Assembly: GCF_005491425.1 (NCBI RefSeq)
Contig: NZ_CP028083.1
Span: 3,100,001 to 3,164,000, forward strand
DNA length: 64,000 nucleotides
Direction of reading: 5' to 3'
DNA from: Lysinibacillus sp. SGAir0095
Lineage (GTDB): Bacteria > Bacillota > Bacilli > Bacillales_A > Planococcaceae
The translations under genes were made by a program, and so were the position numbers. The notes below the pieces were generated by a model. It was not told the DNA's origin. It searched no databases and saw only the letters and a program-made list of their open reading frames with translations. The number at the start of each line of letters is the position of its first letter. Position 1 is the first letter of the stretch. Shown piece by piece: positions 14,798 to 21,577 of the stretch.

Positions 14798-15623
14798 GAG
14801 AATAACATTCACGTAAATAATTTGGGATTTTTTCTTCTTGGACACTTGCAATCTCCTTAAATGTGACTCCTTGTTCTAATAAAGCTGTTACTATCTCCCA
14901 GCCAACAAAGTATACTTCCCTGTCGTGATTAGTAGTTCCAGTGCCAAATGTAAATTTTGTAATAACTTCAGAAGAAGAATCATCAAAATATGGGACAATT
15001 CCTTTTATAATCTCTGCCCTCACCAATTTACAAGAATTGAACCATCCTTGCTTATGTTCTATATACTTTTCATCTGGTTTACCAGGGACTATAAACTTAC
15101 TTACTTGTGTTGCCAATCCTTCTTGCAAAATTGTTGAAGCAATCGTTCTCTCCCAGTTTGGTGTTAAGTTAGCAGTCTTAGAATGAACAACGTGAGTAAG
15201 TTCGTGAGAAAGTGTTATATCGGAGTCTCCACATTCAATTGGGATACAAAGAGCTAATCGTTCTTGATCATATGGAGCTACAAAGGCGTTATTTTCAAAT
15301 CCACCTACAAAATAAATTAAAACTAAGTTAATTGGCTTATCATAACCTAATAAAGACTTTACTTCTTTTAAACAATTTTCAACTCTTGTTAGGTTTCCTT
15401 TCCAATTTTCAATGTAGTTTATGTTCTTTTTATATTTTTCCCAAGCCCCGTAGAATAAGGATTTAGCAATCTTTTGTCCTTCTTCACCTGGAGGTACGGC
15501 GGCAAAATTGTAATTCTCTTTCCATAACTTCCATCGTTCTTCATCGTCTAACCATTCAAGGTTTGCTCTCTCATAAAAATCTAAGAATTTAGGAATTAAA
15601 TTTATAAGTTCAATATTGTTCAA
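14787..15623 (-). CDS. Putative zinc metalloprotease (HExxH, YjaZ/DUF2268-like)
   Basis: 278 residues without signal peptide. The HELTHVVH motif (about residue 145) gives two zinc ligands and the catalytic Glu; a third acidic ligand is likely in LQEGLATQVSK about 28 residues later, as in the DUF2268/YjaZ and related gluzincin-like proteins. The start is TTG 15621-15623 with AGGGGG 6 bases upstream. Monocistronic, bracketed by repeats; its stop codon lies inside one. Substrate unknown. Confidence 0.75.
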   Translation of the reverse strand: MNNIELINLIPKFLDFYERANLEWLDDEERWKLWKENYNFAAVPPGEEGQKIAKSLFYGAWEKYKKNINYIENWKGNLTRVENCLKEVKSLLGYDKPINLVLIYFVGGFENNAFVAPYDQERLALCIPIECGDSDITLSHELTHVVHSKTANLTPNWERTIASTILQEGLATQVSKFIVPGKPDEKYIEHKQGWFNSCKLVRAEIIKGIVPYFDDSSSEVITKFTFGTGTTNHDREVYFVGWEIVTALLEQGVTFKEIASVQEEKIPNYLRECYSLLN

Positions 15624-15662
15624 AGAATAACCCCCTAGTAAAAAATCTCTTATTAAACTAAA

Positions 15663-15825
15663 CTGCCTCGTTAGTTTAAGTATATTTCTTCACAATTTCA
15701 CCTAAATTTTAACATGAATATCCAGATTTTTTTAAGGTATTACTCCACAATCTGACCCTATTCATGAAGAAAGACCCTCTCCTTATTCAAGGAAAGAGCC
15801 CTTTAATGGAATAACTAAGTTATTT
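15663..15825 (+). repeat. Palindromic intergenic repeat, copy 12 (two units end to end)
   Basis: A right-end motif CCTCGTTAGTTTAAG (15665-15679) is followed, with no gene between, by the left-end motif TTAACATGAATATCC (15710-15724), then TCCACAATCTG, a CTCTCCTT / AAGGAAAGAG stem and TTTAATGGAATAA. It looks like a junction of two repeat units with an empty slot. Confidence 0.75.
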
Positions 15826-15933
15826 ATCAAATCTTGTACACATATAGTCATTCTCTAATCAACAAAGTATTGTCCCTTCCTATTTTGGGAAGCGGTTTTG
15901 AAAATTTTTGATAAAACGAGAGCATTACTCCGT

Positions 15934-17052
15934 TTAACAACTGTATTTTTTGTTTCCAGTCAGAGTTGTCAATGGGTTCTGTTCATTATTCCATGAATAG
16001 TGGAAAAACGAAGCAATATGTTCTTCCGACACATCTTCAAGTACGGCAGGATTCCATTTCGGAGCACGGTCTTTATCAACAAGAACGGAACGAACTCCCT
16101 CATAGAAATCATGGCATTTCATAAAATTCATCGCTACGTTCATTTCCATTTCAAAGCAATCATAAAGTTGCTTATCTTTTCCTTCTTGAAGTTGGTGAAG
16201 TGTCACTTTAAGTGAAGTTGGTGACTTAGAGAGGAGTGTATTCACTGTTTTCTCTGCCCATTTATCACCTTTCTCTGCCGTCGTATTAAGCGACGAAACG
16301 ATGTCTTCTATTGTTTCAAATTGAAAGTGTTGATCAATCTTCTCTTGCTCGGATGACAATAATGAAGAAGGGGGTGAAGAAGATAGACTATATTGCTTTA
16401 ATAGCTGGTTGATTTCTTGCTCCGCCGAATCAAGTGACCATATTTTTTCCATCATTGCTTGCCTTAATTTCGGCCAATTCTTGCTTTCTAAGTAGCAATC
16501 TGCTACACCGGTATACAACACATCAGACGCTTTTACAATATTCGCTGTTAGAGCAAGATAACGTCCAATATAGCCAGGCATTTGATTTAAAAAATAACTT
16601 GCCCCGACATCAGGGAAAAACCCGATGTTCATTTCAGGCATTGCCCACTTGGTTGTTTCCGTCACAATCCTGTGAGAGGCACCAATTGAAAGACCGACAC
16701 CACCGCCCATAACGATACCGTTCATATAGACAACAACAGGCTTTGGATAACGATGAATCTCATAATTCATCGGATACTCGGTTGAGAAAAACTGTTCGGC
16801 ATATGCTTCAACACCGTTTTCTTTTAAATCATATAGTGTACGCATATCCCCGCCTGCGCATAAACCTTTTTCTCCTTCTCCGTAAATGCATATTAACGCA
16901 ATTCGGCTGTCTTGCTTCCAATCTTTTAACTGTTTATAAATAGCGGCTACCATTTCAACATTTAATGAATTTAATGCATGAGGCCGATTCAGCTTAATCC
17001 AGCCAACACCATTTTGAGCTTCTGTGACCACACTTTCTTGAGTAACCAACAT
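15934..17052 (-). CDS. 3-hydroxyisobutyryl-CoA hydrolase / enoyl-CoA hydratase family
   Basis: 372 residues, the usual length of HIBCH-type crotonases. Features: the oxyanion-hole motif LCAGGDMRTLY, GGGVGLSIGASHR, PEMNIGFFPDVGASYFL (carrying the Glu and Asp of the hydrolase subgroup), and the C-terminal FYEGVRSVLVDKDRAPKW typical of HIBCH. It would release 3-hydroxyisobutyrate from its CoA ester in valine catabolism. AAGGCGGTG precedes the ATG. It follows another crotonase gene on the same strand; remnants of dehydrogenase genes lie between them. Confidence 0.85.
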   Translation of the reverse strand: MLVTQESVVTEAQNGVGWIKLNRPHALNSLNVEMVAAIYKQLKDWKQDSRIALICIYGEGEKGLCAGGDMRTLYDLKENGVEAYAEQFFSTEYPMNYEIHRYPKPVVVYMNGIVMGGGVGLSIGASHRIVTETTKWAMPEMNIGFFPDVGASYFLNQMPGYIGRYLALTANIVKASDVLYTGVADCYLESKNWPKLRQAMMEKIWSLDSAEQEINQLLKQYSLSSSPPSSLLSSEQEKIDQHFQFETIEDIVSSLNTTAEKGDKWAEKTVNTLLSKSPTSLKVTLHQLQEGKDKQLYDCFEMEMNVAMNFMKCHDFYEGVRSVLVDKDRAPKWNPAVLEDVSEEHIASFFHYSWNNEQNPLTTLTGNKKYSC

Positions 17053-17076
17053 CTATCACCGCCTTGACTGATTTTT

Positions 17077-17117
17077 TACAGGAGAGCTCTATTCTATTAA
17101 AATAGCACTCTCCTGTA
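17077..17117. promoter_or_regulatory. Inverted repeat upstream of the HIBCH-like gene
   Basis: TACAGGAGAG and CTCTCCTGTA form a perfect 10-bp inverted repeat, 25 bp before the start codon. No T run follows on the minus strand, so an operator or leader hairpin is more likely than a terminator of the upstream remnant. Confidence 0.4.
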
Positions 17118-17122
17118 CTAAA

Positions 17123-17339
17123 TTAATAATGTTCTATTACCATTTTCTTTCTTGTATAAAACGTGACACCTTCTTTTCCATTTGCATTAGACTGAAAATG
17201 TGAAGAAAGCCATTGGTGAACAATATTCAAATAATAAGTGTTTTTTTACCAAGCTTTTTTTGCTACCAACTTCTCGAAGCGCTCCACTCCTATATAGTAC
17301 GGCATTTGGCATTAAAAGCTCGTATACCTTATCATTCAT
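17123..17339 (-). pseudogene. Fused remnants: N-terminus of an Fe-ADH and C-terminus of an aldehyde dehydrogenase
   Basis: From ATG 17339 (AGGGTGGATTTC upstream) the frame reads MNDKVYELLMPNAVLY then SGALREVG, the N-terminus of an iron-containing alcohol dehydrogenase, and then loses similarity. Further along, in another frame ending at TAA 17123-17125, it reads SNANGKEGVTFYTRKKMV, close to the C-terminus of methylmalonate-semialdehyde-type aldehyde dehydrogenases. The simplest reading is a deletion that removed almost all of two genes and joined their ends. Both enzyme types fit a former valine or hydroxyacid catabolic operon with the flanking crotonases. Confidence 0.55.
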
Positions 17340-17403
17340 GAAATCCACCCTAAGTTTTGCTGATATGTGGAGTCAGCCTCGCATGACACCGCACACCTAT
17401 TCA

Positions 17404-18207
17404 TTATTTGTCTTTAAATTCAGCCTTCCGCTTTTCAATAAAAGCGTTGACTCCTTCTTTCATATCCTCAGTTGTAAACAACTGTGCCCAAAGATCTGCC
17501 TCAATTTCCAAACCTTCATCTAGCGTTGTTTCCAAGCCTTTATTTACAGCCTCAATAGTTGCTGCAACAGATGGTTGACTTTTATTAAGAGCAATAGCTT
17601 CAGCAAGCTGTTTTGCTTCATCCATTAACTCAGCAAGAGGTACCGATTTGTTTACTAAACCAATATATTCTGCTTCTTTCCCACCAATAAATTGACCAGT
17701 CAGAATTATTTCGAGAGCCTTCGACTTATTTGTAAGACGTGCCAAACGCTGTGTACCTCCAAATCCCGGAATTAATCCTAAGTTCAGTTCAGGTTGTCCA
17801 AGCTTGGCTTCATCTGCAGCAATACGCATGTGACAACTCATAGCAAGCTCTAAACCGCCGCCCAAGCAAGCCCCATTAATCGCTGCAATGACCGGCTTTT
17901 TAAGTTGTTCAATTTTATTTAAGACAGCTTGTGCATCTACAGAAAGTGCTTTTCCTTTCTCTTCACTATCAAACGCTGGTACAAATTCCTTAATGTCAGC
18001 ACCCGCCACAAAAAATTTCCCTTCTCCTGTAATAACGATTACTTTTACTTCCGGTTCACTTGCCACATAATCAATACTTGCTGATAAGCCGCTGACGGTT
18101 TGCGAACTCATCGCGTTTGCCGGTGGATTATTAATGGCAATATAAGCTACACGATTTTCCACTTTCAGATTAATGTTTTTGAATTTTTTTACAATTGTAG
18201 TCTCCAT
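17404..18207 (-). CDS. Enoyl-CoA hydratase
   Basis: 267 residues, the standard crotonase length. Motifs: VAGADIKEF (oxyanion hole), GACLGGGLELAMSCHMRIA, and QPELNLGLIPGFGGTQRLARL with the catalytic glutamate position. It hydrates trans-2-enoyl-CoA in fatty-acid or branched-chain amino-acid breakdown. GAGGAG precedes the ATG. First gene of the minus-strand crotonase group and divergent from a MarR regulator, which is a likely controller. Confidence 0.88.
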   Translation of the reverse strand: METTIVKKFKNINLKVENRVAYIAINNPPANAMSSQTVSGLSASIDYVASEPEVKVIVITGEGKFFVAGADIKEFVPAFDSEEKGKALSVDAQAVLNKIEQLKKPVIAAINGACLGGGLELAMSCHMRIAADEAKLGQPELNLGLIPGFGGTQRLARLTNKSKALEIILTGQFIGGKEAEYIGLVNKSVPLAELMDEAKQLAEAIALNKSQPSVAATIEAVNKGLETTLDEGLEIEADLWAQLFTTEDMKEGVNAFIEKRKAEFKDK

Positions 18208-18441
18208 TTTTTCTCCTCATTTCATATTTATTGTTATATAGAGGCGTTCTTAAGTCTTAACACGATCAGCCAATTAGTGTACCAGATTAATGGAATTGGT
18301 TCGTTTGACTGGTGCAAGGACAGCAAGTGCTATTACTCCTTGTCCTTTTGTGCAGACACTTAATGGATTGATTTCAAACTCGACAATTTCTTTTACAATA
18401 ATTGCTTTGAATGTATCCATCGACCGACTCATTTTGATACA

Positions 18442-18466
18442 AAACATTTTTGCAACAAAAATGTTT
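18442..18466. promoter_or_regulatory. Candidate MarR operator
   Basis: A perfect inverted repeat with 11-bp arms AAACATTTTTG and CAAAAATGTTT around a 3-base centre (CAA). It lies 55 bp before the marR start, in the region divergent to the enoyl-CoA hydratase gene. Size and symmetry suit a MarR dimer. Confidence 0.65.
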
Positions 18467-18520
18467 CATAACAAAAACTAACATGATATTATAGGTAATG
18501 TCAATATGGAGGAGATATTT

Positions 18521-18940
18521 ATGGAATTAAAAGATTGCATTAACTTTTTACTAAGTGCTAGTCAGAATAAAGTTTTTAAATTTTTCAGCAAGCTTTTAGA
18601 GGACTATGGAGTAACACCGGCACAATATGGTGTATTGAATTGTTTGTGGAAAGAAGGACAACTATCCCCTAAACAAATTGGAGAAATGGTTTATTTAGAA
18701 GCCCCTACTGTCTCAGGGATATTAGATAAAATGCAAAAAGCTGGATTAATAGAGCGTTCGATTGATCCAAAAAATCGTAGAAATGTTTTAGTGATGGCTA
18801 CTCAAAAATCTAAAGAAATTAGGAATGAAGTTGAAGCTGCAACAATTAAGTTGAATAATAAGGTTTTTCAAAACTTGGCAGATAGCGATATAGAAGTGTT
18901 GAAAAAAGCATTAGAAGTAATAATAAAGTCTGATTATTAA
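18521..18940 (+). CDS. MarR family transcriptional regulator
   Basis: 139 residues from ATG 18521, chosen because GGAGGAG lies 6 bases upstream (an in-frame ATG at 18506 overlaps that site). Winged helix: LSPKQIGEMVYLEAPTVSGILDKMQKAGLIERSIDPKNRRNVLV (about 50-95), with the DxRN-type wing. Flanking helices form the dimer domain. A long palindrome precedes it. It probably represses itself and perhaps the divergent acyl-CoA genes, possibly sensing an acyl-CoA or aromatic acid. Confidence 0.9.
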   Translation: MELKDCINFLLSASQNKVFKFFSKLLEDYGVTPAQYGVLNCLWKEGQLSPKQIGEMVYLEAPTVSGILDKMQKAGLIERSIDPKNRRNVLVMATQKSKEIRNEVEAATIKLNNKVFQNLADSDIEVLKKALEVIIKSDY

Positions 18941-19127
18941 TCATATAACCTTTTTTCTCTTAACCTATGGATCGAATAATACTTTGAAGCAGATTAAAAT
19001 TACTGCTATCTCTAACTATTCTGTTTTAAGAAAAAAATTCTAGTAACCCTCGTCATAATTTGTTGATGGGGGTTATCGCACTGGAAATTAATTCATTTGA
19101 AGCACTCCCTCTTTTAAACTAACTTAA

Positions 19128-19242
19128 CACAATATTTCTAGTACATTTCTTAAGGGTGTTATTCAATTAAATGGCCCTATTGCTTAAAAGCGAAACTCTA
19201 TTCAAGAATTGCGCCCGATCGTAATATAAGGTTAGCCAGAAA
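19128..19242 (+). repeat. Palindromic intergenic repeat, copy 13
   Basis: Left-end TTAACACAATATTTC, then GTTATTCAATTAAATGGCCC, a degraded stem with AAGAATTGCGCC, CGATCGTAATATAAGG and the first half of the second hairpin (TTAGCCAGA). Confidence 0.75.
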
Positions 19243-19280
19243 AATTTATCAAGACCTAAATTCTAAAAATCTATAAAAAT

Positions 19281-19326
19281 AAAGGAGAAAACATATTGGA
19301 TATGTTTAATATGTTTTCTCCTTTTT
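19281..19326 (+). terminator. Strong orphan terminator
   Basis: AAAGGAGAAAACATATT and AATATGTTTTCTCCTTT form a 17-bp perfect stem followed by more T. No coding gene ends close by on the plus strand (marR stops 340 bp upstream), so it may mark a lost gene or an unannotated transcript. Confidence 0.7.
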
Positions 19327-19587
19327 ATTATATTAACGCCCTTTAACGGAAAACTGAAAATTGAATAAAGGCCGTTGGAATAATAGAATGAATAATTTAA
19401 CCGATATTTGACATCGACAACATAACTCCTTAAAATAATTGCATACTAAATTGGAGGTTTTTGTTTGTTAAACTTATGCTTAGAGCTGGTTAAGTAAACT
19501 TTCTTAATGCGCATAGTTATTAAGAAAGTGCCATTTATAGAATTAAAAAAGCCTTGGTCCAATTAATTAAAGAATAGGAGACTATAA

Positions 19588-20121
19588 ATGGATATCTTAA
19601 TCAGAAAAGAACTTACTAAAGAATATAACACAACTGAAAAGGTTGTTAAAAAGGCCTTTTTAAACGAAGAATATAGCGACAAGAAAGAGCATCTACTTGT
19701 AAGTCGGATTAGAAAATCGGATTCATTTATTCCTGAACTTTCATTGCTCGCAATAGATCAAGACAATGAAATTGTTGGTCACATTCTTTTATCTAAAATT
19801 ACAATTGTAAATGATGATAAAACCGTGGATTCTTTGGCTCTTGCCCCAGTATCTGTTATACCCGAGCATCAGAAAAAAGGAATTGGAAGTCAATTAATTC
19901 ATGCTGCATTAAAAAAAGCAAAAGAAATTGGTTATCATTCAGTTATTGTTTTAGGTCATAAAAACTATTATCCAAAATTCGGCTTCAAACAAGCTAGTTT
20001 ATGGAATATACAAGCTCCATTTGATGTACCCGATGAAGTATTTATGGCCCTAGAATTAACTGAGAATTCCCTTGAAAATGTGCAAGGTGTCGTTCATTAT
20101 TCCAACGCCTTTTCAGAATAA
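19588..20121 (+). CDS. GNAT family N-acetyltransferase (YhbS-like)
   Basis: 177 residues with one GNAT domain. The acetyl-CoA pyrophosphate loop is in VIPEHQKKGIGSQLIHAALKKA (motif A, about 90-112), followed by SVIVLGHKNYYPKFGFKQA, typical of YhbS-type enzymes. AGGAGAC precedes the ATG. Single plus-strand gene with its own terminator, bracketed by repeat copies. Substrate unknown. Confidence 0.88.
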   Translation: MDILIRKELTKEYNTTEKVVKKAFLNEEYSDKKEHLLVSRIRKSDSFIPELSLLAIDQDNEIVGHILLSKITIVNDDKTVDSLALAPVSVIPEHQKKGIGSQLIHAALKKAKEIGYHSVIVLGHKNYYPKFGFKQASLWNIQAPFDVPDEVFMALELTENSLENVQGVVHYSNAFSE

Positions 20122-20162
20122 AATTGGATTAATTGACCGGACTTTAAAGTTAAAATAATAAC

Positions 20163-20213
20163 AGAGGTTGTTCCTAAAATTGTTTTTCAACATTTTTCAG
20201 GACAACCTCTTTT
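20163..20213 (+). terminator. Terminator after the GNAT gene
   Basis: AGAGGTTGTTCCT pairs with AGGACAACCTCT (one bulge or mismatch), followed by TTTT, 41 bp after the stop. Confidence 0.75.
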
Positions 20214-20261
20214 AAATTAACGGCTACACACAAATAAGGCTATATTCGCTTTAATTGAAAT

Positions 20262-20331
20262 ATCCTGTCCATTGTTCAAGAATATGGCCCTTCGTATTAT
20301 AAGGTCAGTCAGAGAAATCTGATTGACTATT
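20262..20331 (+). repeat. Palindromic intergenic repeat, copy 14 (second-hairpin module)
   Basis: TCCATTGTTCAAGAATATGGCCC, then TCGTATTATAAGG and a hairpin of GTCAGTCAGA with TCTGATTGAC. The AATTCTT core hairpin is largely missing. Confidence 0.6.
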
Positions 20332-20344
20332 TTTCATTCTATTT

Positions 20345-20538
20345 ATAGATTGATAGTAGCCAGGGTAGAACGTTCTGGCCCTTGGGACTTGACCCCGTTC
20401 ATTAAACTGTTCGCCCTCTACTTGTTAACACACGATTAGGCTGGTTGGGACATAGTGAACCCGTATAACAAGCGAAGATATGAATGACAAGATAGATGGA
20501 GGTTACCGGTCAATTACTACATTAGGAGGAGATAATTT
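20345..20538 (+). mobile_element. Left-end noncoding region of an IS110-family element (possible bridge-RNA locus)
   Basis: About 190 bases of relatively GC-rich, structured DNA directly precede an IS110 transposase start. It holds a stable hairpin (20360-20385; CCAGGG-TAGAACGTTCT-core) and then several smaller possible stems. In IS110 elements this left noncoding part encodes the bridge RNA that pairs with donor and target. The exact left boundary is not visible because the right end is missing. Confidence 0.5.
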
Positions 20539-20673
20539 ATGGATCCAGTTGTTGGTCTGGATGTCGCTAAAGGTGAAAGTCAGGTTCAAATGTTCTTGGA
20601 TAAAAAAATGCCCTATAAAAACGGTGTGAAGATTGGACATACGGTGGAGGGTCTAGAAGAGTTACACTTTTAA
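20539..20673 (+). pseudogene. Truncated IS110-family transposase (N-terminal 44 residues)
   Basis: From ATG 20539 (AGGAGGAG upstream) it reads MDPVVGLDVAKGESQVQMFL, the N-terminus of IS110-type DEDD recombinases; Asp8 is the first of the four catalytic acidic residues. KIGHTVEGLEELHF continues the family pattern, then TAA. The rest of the roughly 400-residue enzyme, including the other catalytic Asp/Glu and the C-terminal Ser, is gone. A repeat copy begins immediately at the break. Confidence 0.8.
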
Positions 20674-20777
20674 CATAAATATCCAATTTGAATTTCCAAT
20701 CTTATTCTGTAAAATGGCCCTATTGCTGAAAAGGGCAGAATTCTACTCAAGAATTGCACCCTTTTCTGGAATAAAAC
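20673..20777 (+). repeat. Palindromic intergenic repeat, copy 15
   Basis: AACATAAATATCCAATTTG, CTTATTCTGTAAAATGGCCC, ATTGCTGAAAAGGGC, AATTC hairpin ending AAGAATTGCACC, then TTTTCTGGAATAA. Its left end coincides with the truncation point of the IS110 transposase. Confidence 0.8.
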
Positions 20778-20798
20778 CTAATATATAATCCTTATTTA

Positions 20799-21422
20799 TT
20801 ATTCTGTATTGTTTTTTTTCATGACCTCGGCTAATTGTTGAGAGTTTATATTATCTTCTTCTTGTAATTTTTTAATGATATTCTGATAATCCTCTTCGTC
20901 TCGATTCTGACTTAGCTTATAAGCAGCTTGAATTTCTTCCACTTTAATTTTAAAACCTACTATACCTTTTAGTTGCCGTTCTAATAGTTGAGGGGATAAT
21001 TTATTCCATAATATTGGATTTTCACGATGGTTCTCGTACTTTTCTAACAGCTTAGTTAGATCTTGTTTTAACTCCTTAGCCCCTAAAATGGTTGCCTTCC
21101 CATATACATGTACCGCCTGATAATTCCATGTAGGTACATTTTCATGCTTATACCAAGAAGATGAAATATACGCATGTGGTCCTTGATATATAACTAAAAC
21201 ATTTTCACAACTTTCGAATGTCCGCCATTGGGGATTCCCATATGCTAAATGTCCAGTGAGGAAATATTCCATCCCAATTTTTTGAAGCTGTAATGGTAGA
21301 TGAGTCGCAATTGGCTTTTCGTTTTGGGTTGTGATAACAGTTGCAAAGGAGTTCTCCTCCATAAATCCAATCACTTTATCCATATTTTTCACCTGAAAAT
21401 ATTTTGGTATAAACATAAACAT
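20799..21422 (-). CDS. FMN-binding negative transcriptional regulator (PaiB family)
   Basis: 207 residues with the split-barrel FMN-binding fold. Family motifs: MFIPKYFQ at the start, ATHLPLQLQ, GHLAYGNPQW, and SSWYKHENVPTWNYQAVHVYGKA (about 95-117), which is diagnostic for PaiB. AAAGGGG precedes the ATG. Divergent from a MocR-type regulator across about 155 bp. PaiB of Bacillus was linked to protease and sporulation control; biochemically it is a flavin protein, so the regulator title is doubtful. Confidence 0.9.
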   Translation of the reverse strand: MFMFIPKYFQVKNMDKVIGFMEENSFATVITTQNEKPIATHLPLQLQKIGMEYFLTGHLAYGNPQWRTFESCENVLVIYQGPHAYISSSWYKHENVPTWNYQAVHVYGKATILGAKELKQDLTKLLEKYENHRENPILWNKLSPQLLERQLKGIVGFKIKVEEIQAAYKLSQNRDEEDYQNIIKKLQEEDNINSQQLAEVMKKNNTE

Positions 21423-21522
21423 ATTTCCCCTTTCATTATGAATTCTTACTAATTCATCCTGGCTAAATTAAATTCATTTAACTGTTATTAGAATTTCATT
21501 TGTTAACATCGTATACTAGTAA

Positions 21523-21551
21523 TTGACATTTTTGAAGGTACAAAATAAATA
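21523..21551 (+). promoter_or_regulatory. Promoter of the MocR gene
   Basis: TTGACA at 21523-21528, a 17-bp spacer and the weak -10 TAAATA at 21546-21551. It lies in the intergenic region shared with paiB. Confidence 0.45.
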
Positions 21552-21577
21552 AAATAGACATGTCAGAGGTGATGGAC

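Larger units (their letters stand above)
18941..19587. other. Gene-free stretch with repeat and orphan hairpins
   Basis: No gene is supported. It contains a weak hairpin at 19042-19072 (AACCCTCGTCA with TGATGGGGGTT), the repeat at 19128-19242, a strong orphan terminator at 19281-19326, and a CTTTCTTAA / TTAAGAAAG hairpin (19499-19527) about 60 bp before the GNAT gene that could be a leader structure. Confidence 0.5.

Noticed and set aside
278..20777. CRISPR array
   Set aside because: The repeats are hundreds of bases to several kilobases apart, vary in sequence, and enclose genes; there are no regular spacers and no cas genes.
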